Part shown: positions 1 to 9,049 of the stretch, one piece after another | Layout of the letters: every line of letters begins with the position of its first letter | Numbering within the stretch: position 1 is the first letter of the stretch | Origin: Hyphomicrobiales bacterium | GTDB taxonomy: Bacteria > Pseudomonadota > Alphaproteobacteria > Rhizobiales > Xanthobacteraceae | NCBI GenBank assembly: GCA_017305555.1 | Contig: JAFKKM010000034.1 | Span: 1 to 59,704 of the forward strand | Direction of reading: 5' to 3' | DNA length: 59,704 nt | The notes under the pieces: model-generated | What the model was told of the DNA's origin: nothing | The model's input: only the letters and a program-made list of their open reading frames with translations | Databases searched by the model: none | Position numbers and translations under genes: made by a program

Positions 1-739
1 ATACGCCGACACCTTCAACCCGCGACGGGATCTGCCGCTGCGCTCAATGGCCAGCTCCGCGTCAGCCCCCGTCGCTCACTCCGCCCAGATGGGCAAAACC
101 AACCGTCAGAGTCTCCATCACGCTGGATAGAAGTTGGGGGCAACGTCACCTGCGGTGTAATGAAGTGTCGTCAAATCGTTTCCCCTTAGGTGATGAATGC
201 CCCCAGCACCCGTCGCCCGAGACGCCACCGGCGTCCCATGCAGATTAACGTATGTTTACGTTTGGGGCAGGAATCTTGGTCCGATCAGGCGTAACCGAGG
301 GATTATTGTGTTGAAAACTGGGGCACCTATTAGTTGCACGGCTATTAGTTGCGCTGCAGTTAGTTTCGCCTGCGATTGGCTTATCAAGCGCTTTCTTCCA
401 ACAGCATCAACGATCTGAGTGAGACGTGACAGCGCGGCGGTTGTGCGTACCGCGGCGTACGACTTTGCAACTATTGTCCGGCGGGATGCGCGTGCTTACT
501 GCGGACGACGGCACGTTGGAGGCTCAGATCCTTCCCTTCGCGCTCGTATTCGTTTCGGCGATCGTGGCCGGGTACGCACCGATACTTATTACTTATCGAG
601 GCGGCGGCTCTACCGCCGTGAGCGGTACGCCGTCGTTCGCGGCCTGCCCTACGCCCCGTATCCGAATCGTCGCCACCGATCGCCCGAACCGCCCAGGAGA
701 GAAGGATTTCAGAACGCCGATCGACAGGCCCAAAAGCAA
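1..739. other. Left flank without a supportable gene
   Basis: I see no convincing gene here. Short open frames exist (for example 426-773 on the plus strand, with one hydrophobic stretch), but they have no recognisable domain, no clear ribosome-binding site, and overlap each other in several frames. The first 150 bases look like decayed coding sequence but I could not place a family. Confidence 0.4.
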
Positions 740-763
740 TGGGCCATGCAAAAGCATGGCCCA
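740..763 (-). terminator. Intrinsic terminator of ahcY
   Basis: Perfect 10-bp inverted repeat, TGGGCCATGC and GCATGGCCCA, around a four-base AAAA loop. It lies about 80 bases past the ahcY stop. On the minus strand it is followed by TTGCTTTTG, a moderately T-rich tract. Stem quality and position fit a rho-independent terminator for the minus-strand gene; the T tract is imperfect. Confidence 0.7.
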
Positions 764-845
764 GCCGAAGTAATTGATTCCGATTTAAACTTGATCCATC
801 GATTTTGTCACGCATCGACGGGCATCGGTGGATCGTTAGCAGGTC

Positions 846-2282
846 CTAGTAGCGATAGTGATCGGCCTTGTATGGGCCTTCCTGCTTCACGCCGATGTAG
901 TCGGCCTGGTCCTTGCGCAGTTCGGTGAGATTCACGCCGATCTTGGCGAGGTGCAGGCGCGCGACCTTTTCGTCGAGCGACTTGGGCAACACGTAGACTT
1001 CCTTCTTGTACTTGCCGTCCTTGTTGTTGGCGAACAGCTCAATTTGCGCCAGCGTCTGGTTGGTGAACGACGCCGACATCACGAACGACGGATGGCCCAT
1101 CGCGTTGCCGAGATTCACGAGACGACCTTCCGACAGCATGATGATGCGGTGCTTGTCGGGGAATTCGATCTCGTCGACCTGCGGCTTGATGTTGGTCCAC
1201 TTCAGATTCTTCAACGACGCGATCTGAATCTCGTTGTCGAAGTGACCGATGTTGCAGACGATGGCACGATCCTTCATCGCGCGCATATGCTCGATGGTGA
1301 TGATGTCCTTGTTGCCGGTCGCGGTGACGAAGATATCGGCCTGCGGGGCCGCCTCTTCCATCGTTACGACCTGATAGCCTTCCATCGCTGCCTGCAACGC
1401 GCAGATCGGGTCGATCTCGGAGACCATCACCCGGCAGCCGGCCTGGCGCAGCGACGCCGCCGAACCCTTGCCGACGTCACCGAAGCCGGCGACCATCGCC
1501 ACCTTGCCCGACATCATCACGTCGGTACCGCGGCGGATGCCGTCCACCAGCGATTCACGACAGCCGTAGAGATTGTCGAACTTCGACTTGGTGACGCTGT
1601 CATTGACGTTGATGGCCGGCCACAGCAACGTGCCGGCCTTCTGCATCTCGTACAGACGATGCACGCCTGTGGTGGTCTCTTCCGAGACGCCCTTGATGCT
1701 ATCGGCAATCCCCTTGAAATAGCCCTTCGGCTTTTCCTTGAGCTGCTTCTTGAGCAGCGCGAAGAACACTTCCTCTTCCTCGGAGCCCGGCTTATCGAGG
1801 AACGCCGCGTCGCCATTCTCGGCGCGCAGGCCGAGATGGACGTACATGGTAGCGTCGCCGCCATCGTCCAGGATCATGTTCGGATGGCCACCGCCATGCC
1901 AGTCGAACAGCTTCGCGGTGTAGTCCCAATAGTCCTTCAGGCTCTCGCCCTTCACCGCGAACACCGGAATGCCGGCGGCGGCGATCGCCGCAGCGGCGTG
2001 ATCCTGCGTCGAATAGATGTTGCACGACACCCAACGGATATCGGCGCCGAGTGCCGCCAGCGTCTCGATCAGCACACCGGTCTGAATCGTCATGTGCAGC
2101 GAACCGGCGATGCGTGCGCCCTTCAACGGCTGCTTCGGGCCATACTCCTCGCGCGTGGCCATCAGGCCCGGCATTTCGGTTTCGGCCAGCGACAGTTCCT
2201 TGCGGCCGAAGTCGGCGAGCCCGATGTCGGCAACGATATAATCGGTGCCGGCGGAAGGTGCTTTCGCGGTAGCAGTGGTCAT
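846..2282 (-). CDS. ahcY: Adenosylhomocysteinase (S-adenosylhomocysteine hydrolase)
   Basis: Cytosolic NAD-dependent enzyme that splits S-adenosylhomocysteine into homocysteine and adenosine, removing the inhibitory product of SAM methylations. The protein is 478 aa, normal for the proteobacterial form with its internal insert. NAD-binding motif GFGDVGKG is at residues 266-273, the STQDHAAAA substrate motif is near 91-99, and the conserved KADHYRY tail is intact. The open frame continues 29 codons upstream into a palindromic repeat, but family alignment starts at MTTATAK, so 2282 is chosen. metK lies upstream on the same strand, placing both halves of the activated methyl cycle together. The 193-bp gap between them contains the repeat at 2339-2452. 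Identification is very secure. Confidence 0.97.
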   Translation of the reverse strand: MTTATAKAPSAGTDYIVADIGLADFGRKELSLAETEMPGLMATREEYGPKQPLKGARIAGSLHMTIQTGVLIETLAALGADIRWVSCNIYSTQDHAAAAIAAAGIPVFAVKGESLKDYWDYTAKLFDWHGGGHPNMILDDGGDATMYVHLGLRAENGDAAFLDKPGSEEEEVFFALLKKQLKEKPKGYFKGIADSIKGVSEETTTGVHRLYEMQKAGTLLWPAINVNDSVTKSKFDNLYGCRESLVDGIRRGTDVMMSGKVAMVAGFGDVGKGSAASLRQAGCRVMVSEIDPICALQAAMEGYQVVTMEEAAPQADIFVTATGNKDIITIEHMRAMKDRAIVCNIGHFDNEIQIASLKNLKWTNIKPQVDEIEFPDKHRIIMLSEGRLVNLGNAMGHPSFVMSASFTNQTLAQIELFANNKDGKYKKEVYVLPKSLDEKVARLHLAKIGVNLTELRKDQADYIGVKQEGPYKADHYRY

Positions 2283-2338
2283 GGTGATGTTCCTTATTCG
2301 AAGCGCGCGACTGAAATCATCCGACACGCTGTTTGTCT

Positions 2339-2452
2339 CGTCATGCCCGGCCTTGTGCCGGGCATCCACGTCTTAAACTTTGGCGCTCAAGACGTGGATG
2401 GCCGGGACACCTGCTACGAAGACGCGCTTCGCGCTTTAGCCCGGCCATGACG
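2339..2452. repeat. Long palindromic intergenic repeat, copy 1 ([10 protein letters not shown] type)
   Basis: Inverted-repeat element starting CGTCATGCCCGG and ending CCGGCCATGACG, with inner arms around CCACGTCTT and AAGACGTGG. The same architecture recurs four more times in this window, always between genes. This copy sits between metK and ahcY and carries an extra segment in its right arm. One frame spells the spurious peptide [10 protein letters not shown], common in this bacterial group. Confidence 0.85.
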
Positions 2453-2475
2453 TCCTGAGTAATTCCGGGCTTCGC

Positions 2476-3672
2476 TCACACCGCCTTCTTCAGCGTCTCG
2501 GCTAGGTCGGTCTTTTCCCAGGAGAAGCCGCCATCGGCATCCGGCGTGCGGCCGAAATGACCGTAGGACGAGGTGCGCGCATAGATCGGCTTGTTGAGAT
2601 CGAGATGCTTGCGGATGCCGCGCGGCGTGAGGTCCATCGATTCCGCGACTGCCTTCTCCAGCTTGTCCTCGGAAACCTTTCCGGTGCCGTGGGTGTCGAT
2701 ATAGATCGACAGCGGCCGCGCCACGCCGATGGCGTAGGCGAGTTGCAGCGTCGCCTTGTCGGCGAGACCGGCCGCAACGATGTTCTTGGCGAGATAGCGC
2801 GCGGCGTAAGCGGCCGAGCGGTCCACCTTGGTCGGGTCCTTGCCGGAGAATGCGCCACCACCATGCGGGGCCGCACCGCCGTAAGTATCGACGATGATCT
2901 TGCGGCCAGTGAGACCGCTATCGCCATCGGGACCGCCGATGAAGAATTTCCCGGTCGGGTTGATGTGCCAGATGGTCTTGCCGTTGATCCAGCCTTCCGG
3001 CAGCGCCGCACGAACGTAGGGCTCGACGCGTTCGCGCACCTGGTTCGAGGTCATGTCCTCGATCAGATGCTGATGCGAAACGACGATCTCGCGCACGCCG
3101 ATCGGCTTGCCGTTTTCGTATTGCACCGTCACCTGGCTCTTGGAGTCGGGGCCGAGCACCTTCTCCTTGCCGGAGTGACGCGCTTCGGAAATCAACCGCA
3201 GAATCTTGTGCGCGTAGTGGATCGGCGCCGGCATCAGTTCCGGCGTCTCATTCGTGGCATAGCCGAACATGATACCCTGATCGCCAGCGCCCTCTTCCTT
3301 GTTGGTGCCGGGCTGCAACGCATCGACGCCCTGAGCGATGTCGGCCGACTGCGGATGCAGCAGGATCTCGACGTCGGCGGTCCTCCAGTGGAAGCCGTCC
3401 TGCTCGTAGCCAATGTCTTTGATGGCGTCGCGGATCACCTGCTCGATGTGATCGTTGGTAACGCTCGAAGGCCCGCGCGTTTCGCCGGCGACAACAACCT
3501 TGTTGGTGGTGGTCAGCGTTTCGCACGCGGCGCGGATCGCCCACGGATCAATGCCGGCTTTCGGTCCCTCGCGGAAAAACAGATCGACGATTTCGTCGGA
3601 GATCCGATCGCAAACCTTGTCGGGATGACCTTCGGAAACGGATTCACTGGTGAACAGATAAGACGCGCGCAT
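2476..3672 (-). CDS. metK: S-adenosylmethionine synthetase
   Basis: Cytosolic enzyme making SAM from methionine and ATP. The 398-aa product matches the family length. The N-terminal signature GHPDK is near residues 15-19, the central [12 protein letters not shown] motif and the glycine-rich [19 protein letters not shown] motif are present, and the C-terminus is complete. The open frame extends 35 codons further upstream, but [15 protein letters not shown] is the conserved family start and has AAGAGG about 8 bases ahead, so 3672 is used. The gene lies 59 bp downstream of an HTH/methyltransferase-like gene and upstream of ahcY, all on the minus strand, and is probably co-transcribed with the former. 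Confidence 0.97.
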   Translation of the reverse strand: MRASYLFTSESVSEGHPDKVCDRISDEIVDLFFREGPKAGIDPWAIRAACETLTTTNKVVVAGETRGPSSVTNDHIEQVIRDAIKDIGYEQDGFHWRTADVEILLHPQSADIAQGVDALQPGTNKEEGAGDQGIMFGYATNETPELMPAPIHYAHKILRLISEARHSGKEKVLGPDSKSQVTVQYENGKPIGVREIVVSHQHLIEDMTSNQVRERVEPYVRAALPEGWINGKTIWHINPTGKFFIGGPDGDSGLTGRKIIVDTYGGAAPHGGGAFSGKDPTKVDRSAAYAARYLAKNIVAAGLADKATLQLAYAIGVARPLSIYIDTHGTGKVSEDKLEKAVAESMDLTPRGIRKHLDLNKPIYARTSSYGHFGRTPDADGGFSWEKTDLAETLKKAV

Positions 3673-3690
3673 CAAACAACCTCTTGTCAT

Positions 3691-3707
3691 CCGCTCCCCA
3701 TGAGCGG
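3691..3707 (-). other. Small hairpin in the metK leader
   Basis: Six-bp stem CCGCTC/GAGCGG with a five-base loop. It ends about 5 bases before the AAGAGG ribosome-binding site of metK when read on the minus strand. It could modulate translation. It does not match the SAM-II or SAM/SAH riboswitch consensus as I remember them, so no riboswitch is called. Confidence 0.3.
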
Positions 3708-3731
3708 CTTTTTCCATGTTTTCCTGAAGTG

Positions 3732-5087
3732 TCAGTCGCGACGGCGCGAGATGACGTAGGATTCGTCGTAAAACCACAGCCCGTTATGCTTGCGCAGAAC
3801 GTCACGCGTGGCCTCGAGATAGCCGCCGCTTTGGGTAATCTCCGTCAGGCGGTCATCTTCGATCTGGGCGACATAAACCGCCGCATTCCAGGCTGCGAAT
3901 GCCGTCGAGGTGCCGATCGGACCGGTGACCTCGTGAGGCAGCGCTTCCATATCATATCGGAAGATCGAGCGGCTATCAGAATAGGCATTAAAATTGAGGT
4001 CACGCGCAGCCGATCCCAACTCGTATTTGACGGCGCGCAACAGCTCATGACGGTTGACCGGAAACGGATTTTCCCCCGGCCACACCGCCTGGACAATTTC
4101 CATCCCCGGATCGCTGCCATGCGAATGAATTCCTATCATTCGACCGCCGGGCCGCAGCGCGCGGGCGAGCGGCGCGACGATGCGTTTGGCCCGGAACGCT
4201 TCCGAGGATTTCGCACGGTAGGGTTGCGAGGCGATAATCAGATCGAAATTGGCCTCGGCCCGGCCGGCGCGCGGGATCACCGAATCGAGCAGGAACTGGT
4301 GATCCTCGCGATAAAGAATCAGCGCAACCGGGCGCTCGTAGACCGGCATTCCGGATCGCTCGCTGACGCCGGCGCGCCAGTTTTCCTGGAGGAACGGCTG
4401 CAATTCGGCGATCTGCGCCTCGAACTCACCGGCGGACTGGCCGCGCAGCGGCACTTCGCGCCAGACCATGCCGGCGGCCGCCGCCGCGGCGCGCGGCGCC
4501 AGCCACGGGGCCTCAGCGTAGTGCATGTTGGTCAGTACAAACACCGTGGAAGGATGCTCGAACAGCCGATCCGGCAACTTGTCGAGCGTCAACTTGACGT
4601 CCTCGAGGCTTAACTCCTTGCCAGCGACATAAAACGGCATGTGTGGGAAACGGCCATGCATCGCCCGCAGCACCCGTGCCAGCACGGTGCCGTCCCCGCA
4701 GCCGGCGTCGAACAATCGCAATGCTGGCGGCCGCGGATGGATGCTGCCCAGTTCCATCGCGATGCGGTCGGCGATCACTCGCTTCTCGCTACAGGTGTGG
4801 ACGAACAGCAGATATTTCTGCCGGTTCTCAAAGAAGCGGAAATTGGCGCGCGGATCGCGCCGCTCGATCGGCGCATCCAACTCGCGCGGCGGCACCACAC
4901 CGCCCGGCGTGTTGGTCGCGATGTAGAGCTGGATCCGCTCCAGCGTGTCGATGGTGATGCGCTTGCCCTCGCGTAGCCGCGCCACCAGCTTGCCGTCGTT
5001 CACCGCACGGCGGCCGAAGGTCGATTCCGCCATCTCCACCTGACGGCAGAAGTCGGTGATCTGGCCGAGCAACTGATCGTGTTTCAT
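3732..5087 (-). CDS. HTH plus class I SAM-dependent methyltransferase-like protein
   Basis: A 451-aa soluble protein of unknown specific function. The first 60 residues ([24 protein letters not shown], then [19 protein letters not shown]) resemble a Cro/C1-type or MerR-like DNA-binding helical fold, though it is not a clear textbook HTH. A class I methyltransferase core follows: motif I is [11 protein letters not shown] around residues 125-135, and a later IIASQPYR segment sits where the substrate motif is expected. It lies directly upstream of metK with a 59-bp gap. A SAM-binding, DNA-binding protein at the head of a SAM-synthesis operon suggests a role as methyltransferase or SAM-responsive regulator; that is inference only. 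Start ATG at 5087 is the only sensible one. Confidence 0.8.
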   Translation of the reverse strand: MKHDQLLGQITDFCRQVEMAESTFGRRAVNDGKLVARLREGKRITIDTLERIQLYIATNTPGGVVPPRELDAPIERRDPRANFRFFENRQKYLLFVHTCSEKRVIADRIAMELGSIHPRPPALRLFDAGCGDGTVLARVLRAMHGRFPHMPFYVAGKELSLEDVKLTLDKLPDRLFEHPSTVFVLTNMHYAEAPWLAPRAAAAAAGMVWREVPLRGQSAGEFEAQIAELQPFLQENWRAGVSERSGMPVYERPVALILYREDHQFLLDSVIPRAGRAEANFDLIIASQPYRAKSSEAFRAKRIVAPLARALRPGGRMIGIHSHGSDPGMEIVQAVWPGENPFPVNRHELLRAVKYELGSAARDLNFNAYSDSRSIFRYDMEALPHEVTGPIGTSTAFAAWNAAVYVAQIEDDRLTEITQSGGYLEATRDVLRKHNGLWFYDESYVISRRRD

Positions 5088-5264
5088 GCGGGATGCGCGG
5101 TGGGACGGTTGTGAGTGGGCAGAATTTGTGGGCAGAAACAGTTTAGTGAAAGGCTTCTACCACCATCTTCCCACAATGAAAACCCGGATTCCACGACCAT
5201 CGTGGTCTTGAAAACCGCCGCGTCCGGCGCATCGTTGAAAAAGGCGATGGCGGAGCGTCTGCCA

Positions 5265-5291
5265 TGTCACATCCGGGCAGGTCACCTCGTC
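5265..5291 (+). promoter_or_regulatory. ECF41-type sigma factor promoter
   Basis: TGTCACA at 5265-5271, exactly 16 bases, then CGTC at 5288-5291. This is a perfect match to the published ECF41 promoter consensus TGTCACA-N16-CGTC. It lies 40 bases before the AhpD-family start codon, and the second gene of the unit encodes a sigma factor with ECF41 hallmarks, so an autoregulated promoter is the natural reading. Confidence 0.9.
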
Positions 5292-5331
5292 ATGATCACG
5301 ATACCATCGTTACAAACTCAGGAGTTCCCTC

Positions 5332-5799
5332 ATGACCCAGCGTATTCAGGACCCCTTCAAGATCGCTCCGGAGCCGATCAAGGCCCTCGTCGCGGTCGAG
5401 ACCGCGATCAAGGCCAGCGGCCTCGATCATAGCCTAATCGAACTGGTGAAGCTGCGCGCCTCGCAGATCAACCAGTGCGCTTATTGCATCCACATGCACG
5501 CTACCGATGCCCGCAAGGCCGGCGAGACCGAGATGCGCATCTATCTCCTTAGCGCCTGGCGCGAGTCCTCGCTCTACAGTCCGCGCGAACGTGCCGCGCT
5601 GGGCTGGACGGAAGCCCTGACGCTGATCTCCGAAACCGGTGCGCCGGACGAAGACTACGAAGCGGTGAAGCGTGAGTTTAGCGAAGCCGAACAAGTCAAC
5701 CTCACGATGCTGATCGGCACTATCAACGCCTGGAACAGGTTCGCCATCGGCCTGCGTGCAGCGCATCCGAAGGAAGCGGCGCGTGTCGCGGCGGCCTGA
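5332..5799 (+). CDS. Carboxymuconolactone decarboxylase / AhpD-family protein
   Basis: A 155-aa cytosolic protein of the AhpD-like alkylhydroperoxidase fold. The redox motif CAYCIHMH places C49 and C52 with the proton-relay H56, as expected for a peroxidase or thiol-disulfide relay of this family. AGGAG sits 6 bases before the start. The stop overlaps the next gene, which encodes an ECF41 sigma factor; pairing of ECF41 with a carboxymuconolactone decarboxylase, oxidoreductase or epimerase is the diagnostic arrangement for that sigma group. It is likely to be the main target of the sigma factor. The physiological substrate is unknown. Confidence 0.9.
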   Translation: MTQRIQDPFKIAPEPIKALVAVETAIKASGLDHSLIELVKLRASQINQCAYCIHMHATDARKAGETEMRIYLLSAWRESSLYSPRERAALGWTEALTLISETGAPDEDYEAVKREFSEAEQVNLTMLIGTINAWNRFAIGLRAAHPKEAARVAAA

Positions 5800-6679
5800 C
5801 AACGCAACGGCGATTTTCGAGGCGCAGCGACCGCGGTTGCTGCGCCTCGCCTATCGGATGCTCGGCTCAGTTAGCGAAGCCGAAGACGTCGTGCAGGACG
5901 CATGGCTGCGCTGGCAGCGCTACGATCGCACCGATATCCAGTCGCCGCCCGCCTTCCTGTCGCGCGTGGTGACGCGGCTTTGCCTCGATGCTATGAAATC
6001 CGCCCGTGTGCGGCGCGAAACCTATTTCGGCACCTGGCTGCCCGATCCGATCGCCGAGGCGCCCGACGAGGCTGAGCACGACGACGATCTCACGCTCACG
6101 CTGATGATGGCGCTCGAGCGGCTTTTGCCGCTGGAGCGTGCGACGTTTCTGTTACACGACGTCTTCGGCGTCGGGCTCGACGAGGTCGCGAGCACGCTAG
6201 GCCGCGAACCGCCGGCAGTGCGGCAACTGGCGGTCCGTGCACGCAAGCATGTGCAGGAAGCGCGGCCGCGCTTTCCAGTGGCAAGTGATGAGGGCGAACG
6301 GATCGCGGCTGCCTTTTTCGACGCTACCCGACAGGGTGACGTGCAGGCGCTCAGTCGATTGCTGGCGAAGGATGTCGTCCTGAAATCGGACGGCGGCGGC
6401 AAGGTACTCGCGTTCCGCAATCCGATCTTTGGCCTCGCGCGCGTACTGCGGCTCTATCGCGGTATCACGCGCAAATATGGCGCCGTGTCACTCTCATCGT
6501 TCCGGCCGCTGCGGATCGACGGCCTGCCGGGATACATCAGCCGCGAGCGAGACGTGGTGCAGACCACTGCGCTGGAAATCGAGAACGGATTGATCACGCG
6601 GATCTACATCACGCGCAATCCGGACAAGCTTGAGCGCATCAGGACGCTGCTCGACGCAGCGCCCTCGACGCCACACTGA
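5783..6679 (+). CDS. ECF41-family RNA polymerase sigma factor (SigJ-like)
   Basis: A 298-aa sigma factor with sigma-2 (about 10-75), sigma-4 (about 105-160) and a C-terminal SnoaL-like domain (about 175-295) that regulates activity in place of an anti-sigma factor. The three ECF41 hallmark motifs are visible: WLPDP (WLPEP position) in the linker, DGGGK in the C-terminal domain and NPDKL near the end. GTG at 5783 is preferred because AAGGAAG lies 7 bases before it; an ATG at 5756 is the alternative. The start overlaps the AhpD-family gene by 17 bases, implying translational coupling. A matching promoter lies at 5265-5291, so the pair is probably self-activating. Confidence 0.93.
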   Translation: MSRRPDNATAIFEAQRPRLLRLAYRMLGSVSEAEDVVQDAWLRWQRYDRTDIQSPPAFLSRVVTRLCLDAMKSARVRRETYFGTWLPDPIAEAPDEAEHDDDLTLTLMMALERLLPLERATFLLHDVFGVGLDEVASTLGREPPAVRQLAVRARKHVQEARPRFPVASDEGERIAAAFFDATRQGDVQALSRLLAKDVVLKSDGGGKVLAFRNPIFGLARVLRLYRGITRKYGAVSLSSFRPLRIDGLPGYISRERDVVQTTALEIENGLITRIYITRNPDKLERIRTLLDAAPSTPH

Positions 6680-6715
6680 CCGACAGGCAGTGCCTATACC
6701 TGAATGCGAGGTTCC

Positions 6716-7129
6716 TTATGAGCGGCCGAAGACGGCGCGAACCGTCCACGTCCGTCCCGCGCGCATGATCTGCATCGTCATATGCAGCAGATTGCCGCGC
6801 TCGATCAGGTGAATGGCAAACGGCAGGTCAGCAAGCTTTCCTGCTCGTGCATGATCCCACCACCCCTCACCATGCGCGGCAGCCAGACCGCCCTCGACGG
6901 CGCCAGTTACCTCGGCAGTCCAGCCGTTACTTGCGATCACCGTCAGGACGCGTCCCATGCCGGAGATTTTGATCCGGCATGAAGGACACTTGCCGGCGCT
7001 GGATTCAAGCTGCCGCCAGCCGCCGACCCAATGCCCGACTTGAGCGGTCGCCGGGCTCATCCCGGCGACAAACATCAATACGATGAGAGCACAGCAAAAC
7101 GACGTCCCGCTCCACAGAGCGTCCGCCAT
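6716..7129 (-). CDS. Small exported protein of unknown function
   Basis: A 137-aa protein with a clear signal peptide: hydrophobic core about residues 11-22, likely cleavage after ATA near residue 29. The mature part holds a CPSC motif that could bind metal or form a disulfide. No family was recognised. The longer upstream frame is rejected because MADALWSG starts the signal peptide and has AGGGG just before it. It lies 14 bp downstream of the MetE-like gene on the same strand, so it is probably the last gene of that transcription unit. It is convergent with the sigma factor gene. Confidence 0.75.
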   Translation of the reverse strand: MADALWSGTSFCCALIVLMFVAGMSPATAQVGHWVGGWRQLESSAGKCPSCRIKISGMGRVLTVIASNGWTAEVTGAVEGGLAAAHGEGWWDHARAGKLADLPFAIHLIERGNLLHMTMQIMRAGRTWTVRAVFGRS

Positions 7130-7143
7130 GCGGTGCCCCTCCG

Positions 7144-8259
7144 TCACCCCCACACGTCCTTCGCGACGTTGACGGCGAGCGTGAGCTTGGCCCACTGCTC
7201 GTCTTCCGAGAGCACGTTGCCCTCCTCCGTCGAGGCGAAGCCGCACTGCGGCGACACCGCAAGCTGCTCCAGCGGCGCGAACTTGGCGGCTTCCCGCAAG
7301 CGGCGCTCGATGTCGGCCTTGTTTTCCAACTCGCCGAATTTCGACGTAATGACGCCGACCACGACCACCTTGTTGCCCTTCGGCAGGAAACGCAGCGGCT
7401 CGAAACCGCCGGCGCGATCGGAATCGTATTCGAGGAAGTAGCCGTCGTAGTTGATCTTGCCGAGCAGCGTTTCCGCCACCGGCTCGTAGCCGCCGGACGA
7501 AATCCAGGTCGAGCGGAAATTGCCGCGACAGACATGCGTGGTGATGGTCATATCGGCCGGACGCTCAGCGATGGCGTAGTTGATGACGCGTGCGTAAATC
7601 TCCTGCAATCCGTCCGGATTGTCGCCGCGCTCGCGCGACTTCTTCAGTTCTTCCTGCGAGCAGAGATAAGCCCACACGGTATCGTCGAACTGCAAATAGC
7701 GGCAGCCCGCGTCGTAGAACGCCTTCACCGCCTTGCGATAGGTCTTGCCGAGGTCTTCGAAGAACGGCTCGAGGTCGGGATAAACCTCCTTCGAGATCAG
7801 GTTGCGACCGCCGCGGAAGTGCAACACCGCTGGCGAGGGAATCGTCATCTTGGCGGTGACGCCTGCCGCATCGGCGTGCTTCTTCAGAAAGCGAAAGTGG
7901 TCGAGCATCGGATGGGTATCGGGAAAATCGATCTTGCCGACGACACGCACCGCATCGTGGCGGGTCTGAACGCCCGCGAACTGAATGCCGAGTTCCGGGT
8001 GGAACAGTTCGCAGCCGACCAGATCCTTGAGGAAATCGAAGTGCCACCAGGAACGGCGAAACTCGCCATCCGTCGCAAGCTTCAAGCCGATCGACGCCTG
8101 CTTGTGCACGACCTTCTCGATCTCGCTGTCCTCGATCTTACGCAGGTCGTCCGCCGAAATCTCACCCTTCTCGAGTTTGGCGCGCGCCTCCTTGATGCGC
8201 GGCGGGCGCAACAGGCTGCCCACTTCATCGGCACGAAACGGCGGTTTTGTTCTTTGCAT
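7144..8259 (-). CDS. Cobalamin-independent methionine synthase-like protein (MetE C-terminal domain family)
   Basis: A 371-aa stand-alone barrel of the MetE/UROD-like family (COG0620, YxjG-type), about half the length of full MetE and lacking its N-terminal domain. The opening DEVGSLLRP motif is typical. Zinc ligands are in place: H242 and C244 in THVCRGN, a candidate Glu near 277, and C339 in QCGFAS. Such short forms transfer a methyl group to homocysteine or related thiols, but the methyl donor differs between subfamilies and cannot be read here. GGGAG precedes the ATG. It sits 79 bp downstream of livF in the same direction and may be read through from the Liv operon. Confidence 0.88.
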   Translation of the reverse strand: MQRTKPPFRADEVGSLLRPPRIKEARAKLEKGEISADDLRKIEDSEIEKVVHKQASIGLKLATDGEFRRSWWHFDFLKDLVGCELFHPELGIQFAGVQTRHDAVRVVGKIDFPDTHPMLDHFRFLKKHADAAGVTAKMTIPSPAVLHFRGGRNLISKEVYPDLEPFFEDLGKTYRKAVKAFYDAGCRYLQFDDTVWAYLCSQEELKKSRERGDNPDGLQEIYARVINYAIAERPADMTITTHVCRGNFRSTWISSGGYEPVAETLLGKINYDGYFLEYDSDRAGGFEPLRFLPKGNKVVVVGVITSKFGELENKADIERRLREAAKFAPLEQLAVSPQCGFASTEEGNVLSEDEQWAKLTLAVNVAKDVWG

Positions 8260-8338
8260 CAGTCTTACTCCCGAGATCGTATTGGACCGTTATCCGTCGC
8301 CGCGAACGTAGCGAAGCAATTCCGCGACAACAAGCGTG

Positions 8339-9049
8339 TTACGCCTTTCCTCCGACGCCGAGAAAACGCTCCAGCGGCGCGGCATCTGCCTGCAAGGCAG
8401 CGCTCGTAGCTTCGTGGACAATAGTTCCGCGATCAAGAATGACAACGCGGTCGGCAAGGCGAAGGATCTTGTGGGCGTTCTGCTCGACGATGATCGAACA
8501 GATGCCGCCGGCGCGGGTTATCTCGCCGAGCGCCGCCAGCAATTCATCGACGATAATCGGAGCCAGCCCTTCGGTCGGCTCATCGAGCAACAGCACCTTG
8601 GGATTGAGCGTCAGCGCGCGGCCGACCGCCAGCATCTGCTGCTCGCCGCCGGAGAGTTGATTGCCGAAATTCTTGCGCCGCTCCTTCAGACGCGGAAACA
8701 TCGTGTAGACCCGTTCCACGTCCCACGGGCCGGGCTGCGCTACCGCCGTCATGTTTTCTTCCACGGTGAGTGAGCGGAAAATGTTGCGCTCCTGCGGCAC
8801 CCAGCCGATGCCGACGCGGGCACGCTGGTCCGAGCGCAACGATGTCAGATCGGTGTCGCCAAGGCGAATAGTGCCGCTAAAGCGCCGCGTGACCCCGACA
8901 ATGGAATTGATCAGGGTGGTTTTGCCAGTGCCGTTACGACCGAGCAGCGCCAGCACTTCGCCGTCCGCGAGCCGCAAGGTCATGTCCGGCAGTACCACGG
9001 CTTCGCCGTAACCGGCCCGAAGATTTTCGATGCTCAATAGATCAGGCAT
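8339..9049 (-). CDS. livF: Liv-type ABC transporter ATP-binding protein LivF (operon 1)
   Basis: A 236-aa cytoplasmic ATPase of the branched-chain amino acid transporter family. Walker A is LLGRNGTGKTTL near residues 33-45, the signature LSGGEQQMLAVGRAL and Walker B VLLLDEPTEGLAP follow, and the switch His is in VEQNAHK. Start MPDLLSIENL is at 9049, overlapping the livG stop by 8 bases. The upstream frame extension has no family similarity. Last transporter gene of the five-gene unit reading leftward. Confidence 0.95.
   Translation of the reverse strand: MPDLLSIENLRAGYGEAVVLPDMTLRLADGEVLALLGRNGTGKTTLINSIVGVTRRFSGTIRLGDTDLTSLRSDQRARVGIGWVPQERNIFRSLTVEENMTAVAQPGPWDVERVYTMFPRLKERRKNFGNQLSGGEQQMLAVGRALTLNPKVLLLDEPTEGLAPIIVDELLAALGEITRAGGICSIIVEQNAHKILRLADRVVILDRGTIVHEATSAALQADAAPLERFLGVGGKA

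Noticed and set aside
426-773. Possible small membrane protein in the left flank
   Set aside because: One hydrophobic stretch only, overlaps other frames and runs into the ahcY terminator; no family or start signal.
858-2450. 530-codon plus-strand open frame opposite ahcY
   Set aside because: It is the antisense shadow of ahcY and a palindromic repeat; no ribosome-binding site and no protein family. Similar long shadows over metK, the Liv genes, the acyl-CoA synthetase and tnpC were dropped for the same reason.
3673-3731. Possible SAM-responsive riboswitch before metK
   Set aside because: The leader is only 59 bases and its single hairpin does not fit SAM-II or SAM/SAH consensus features that I know. 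A covariance-model scan would settle it.
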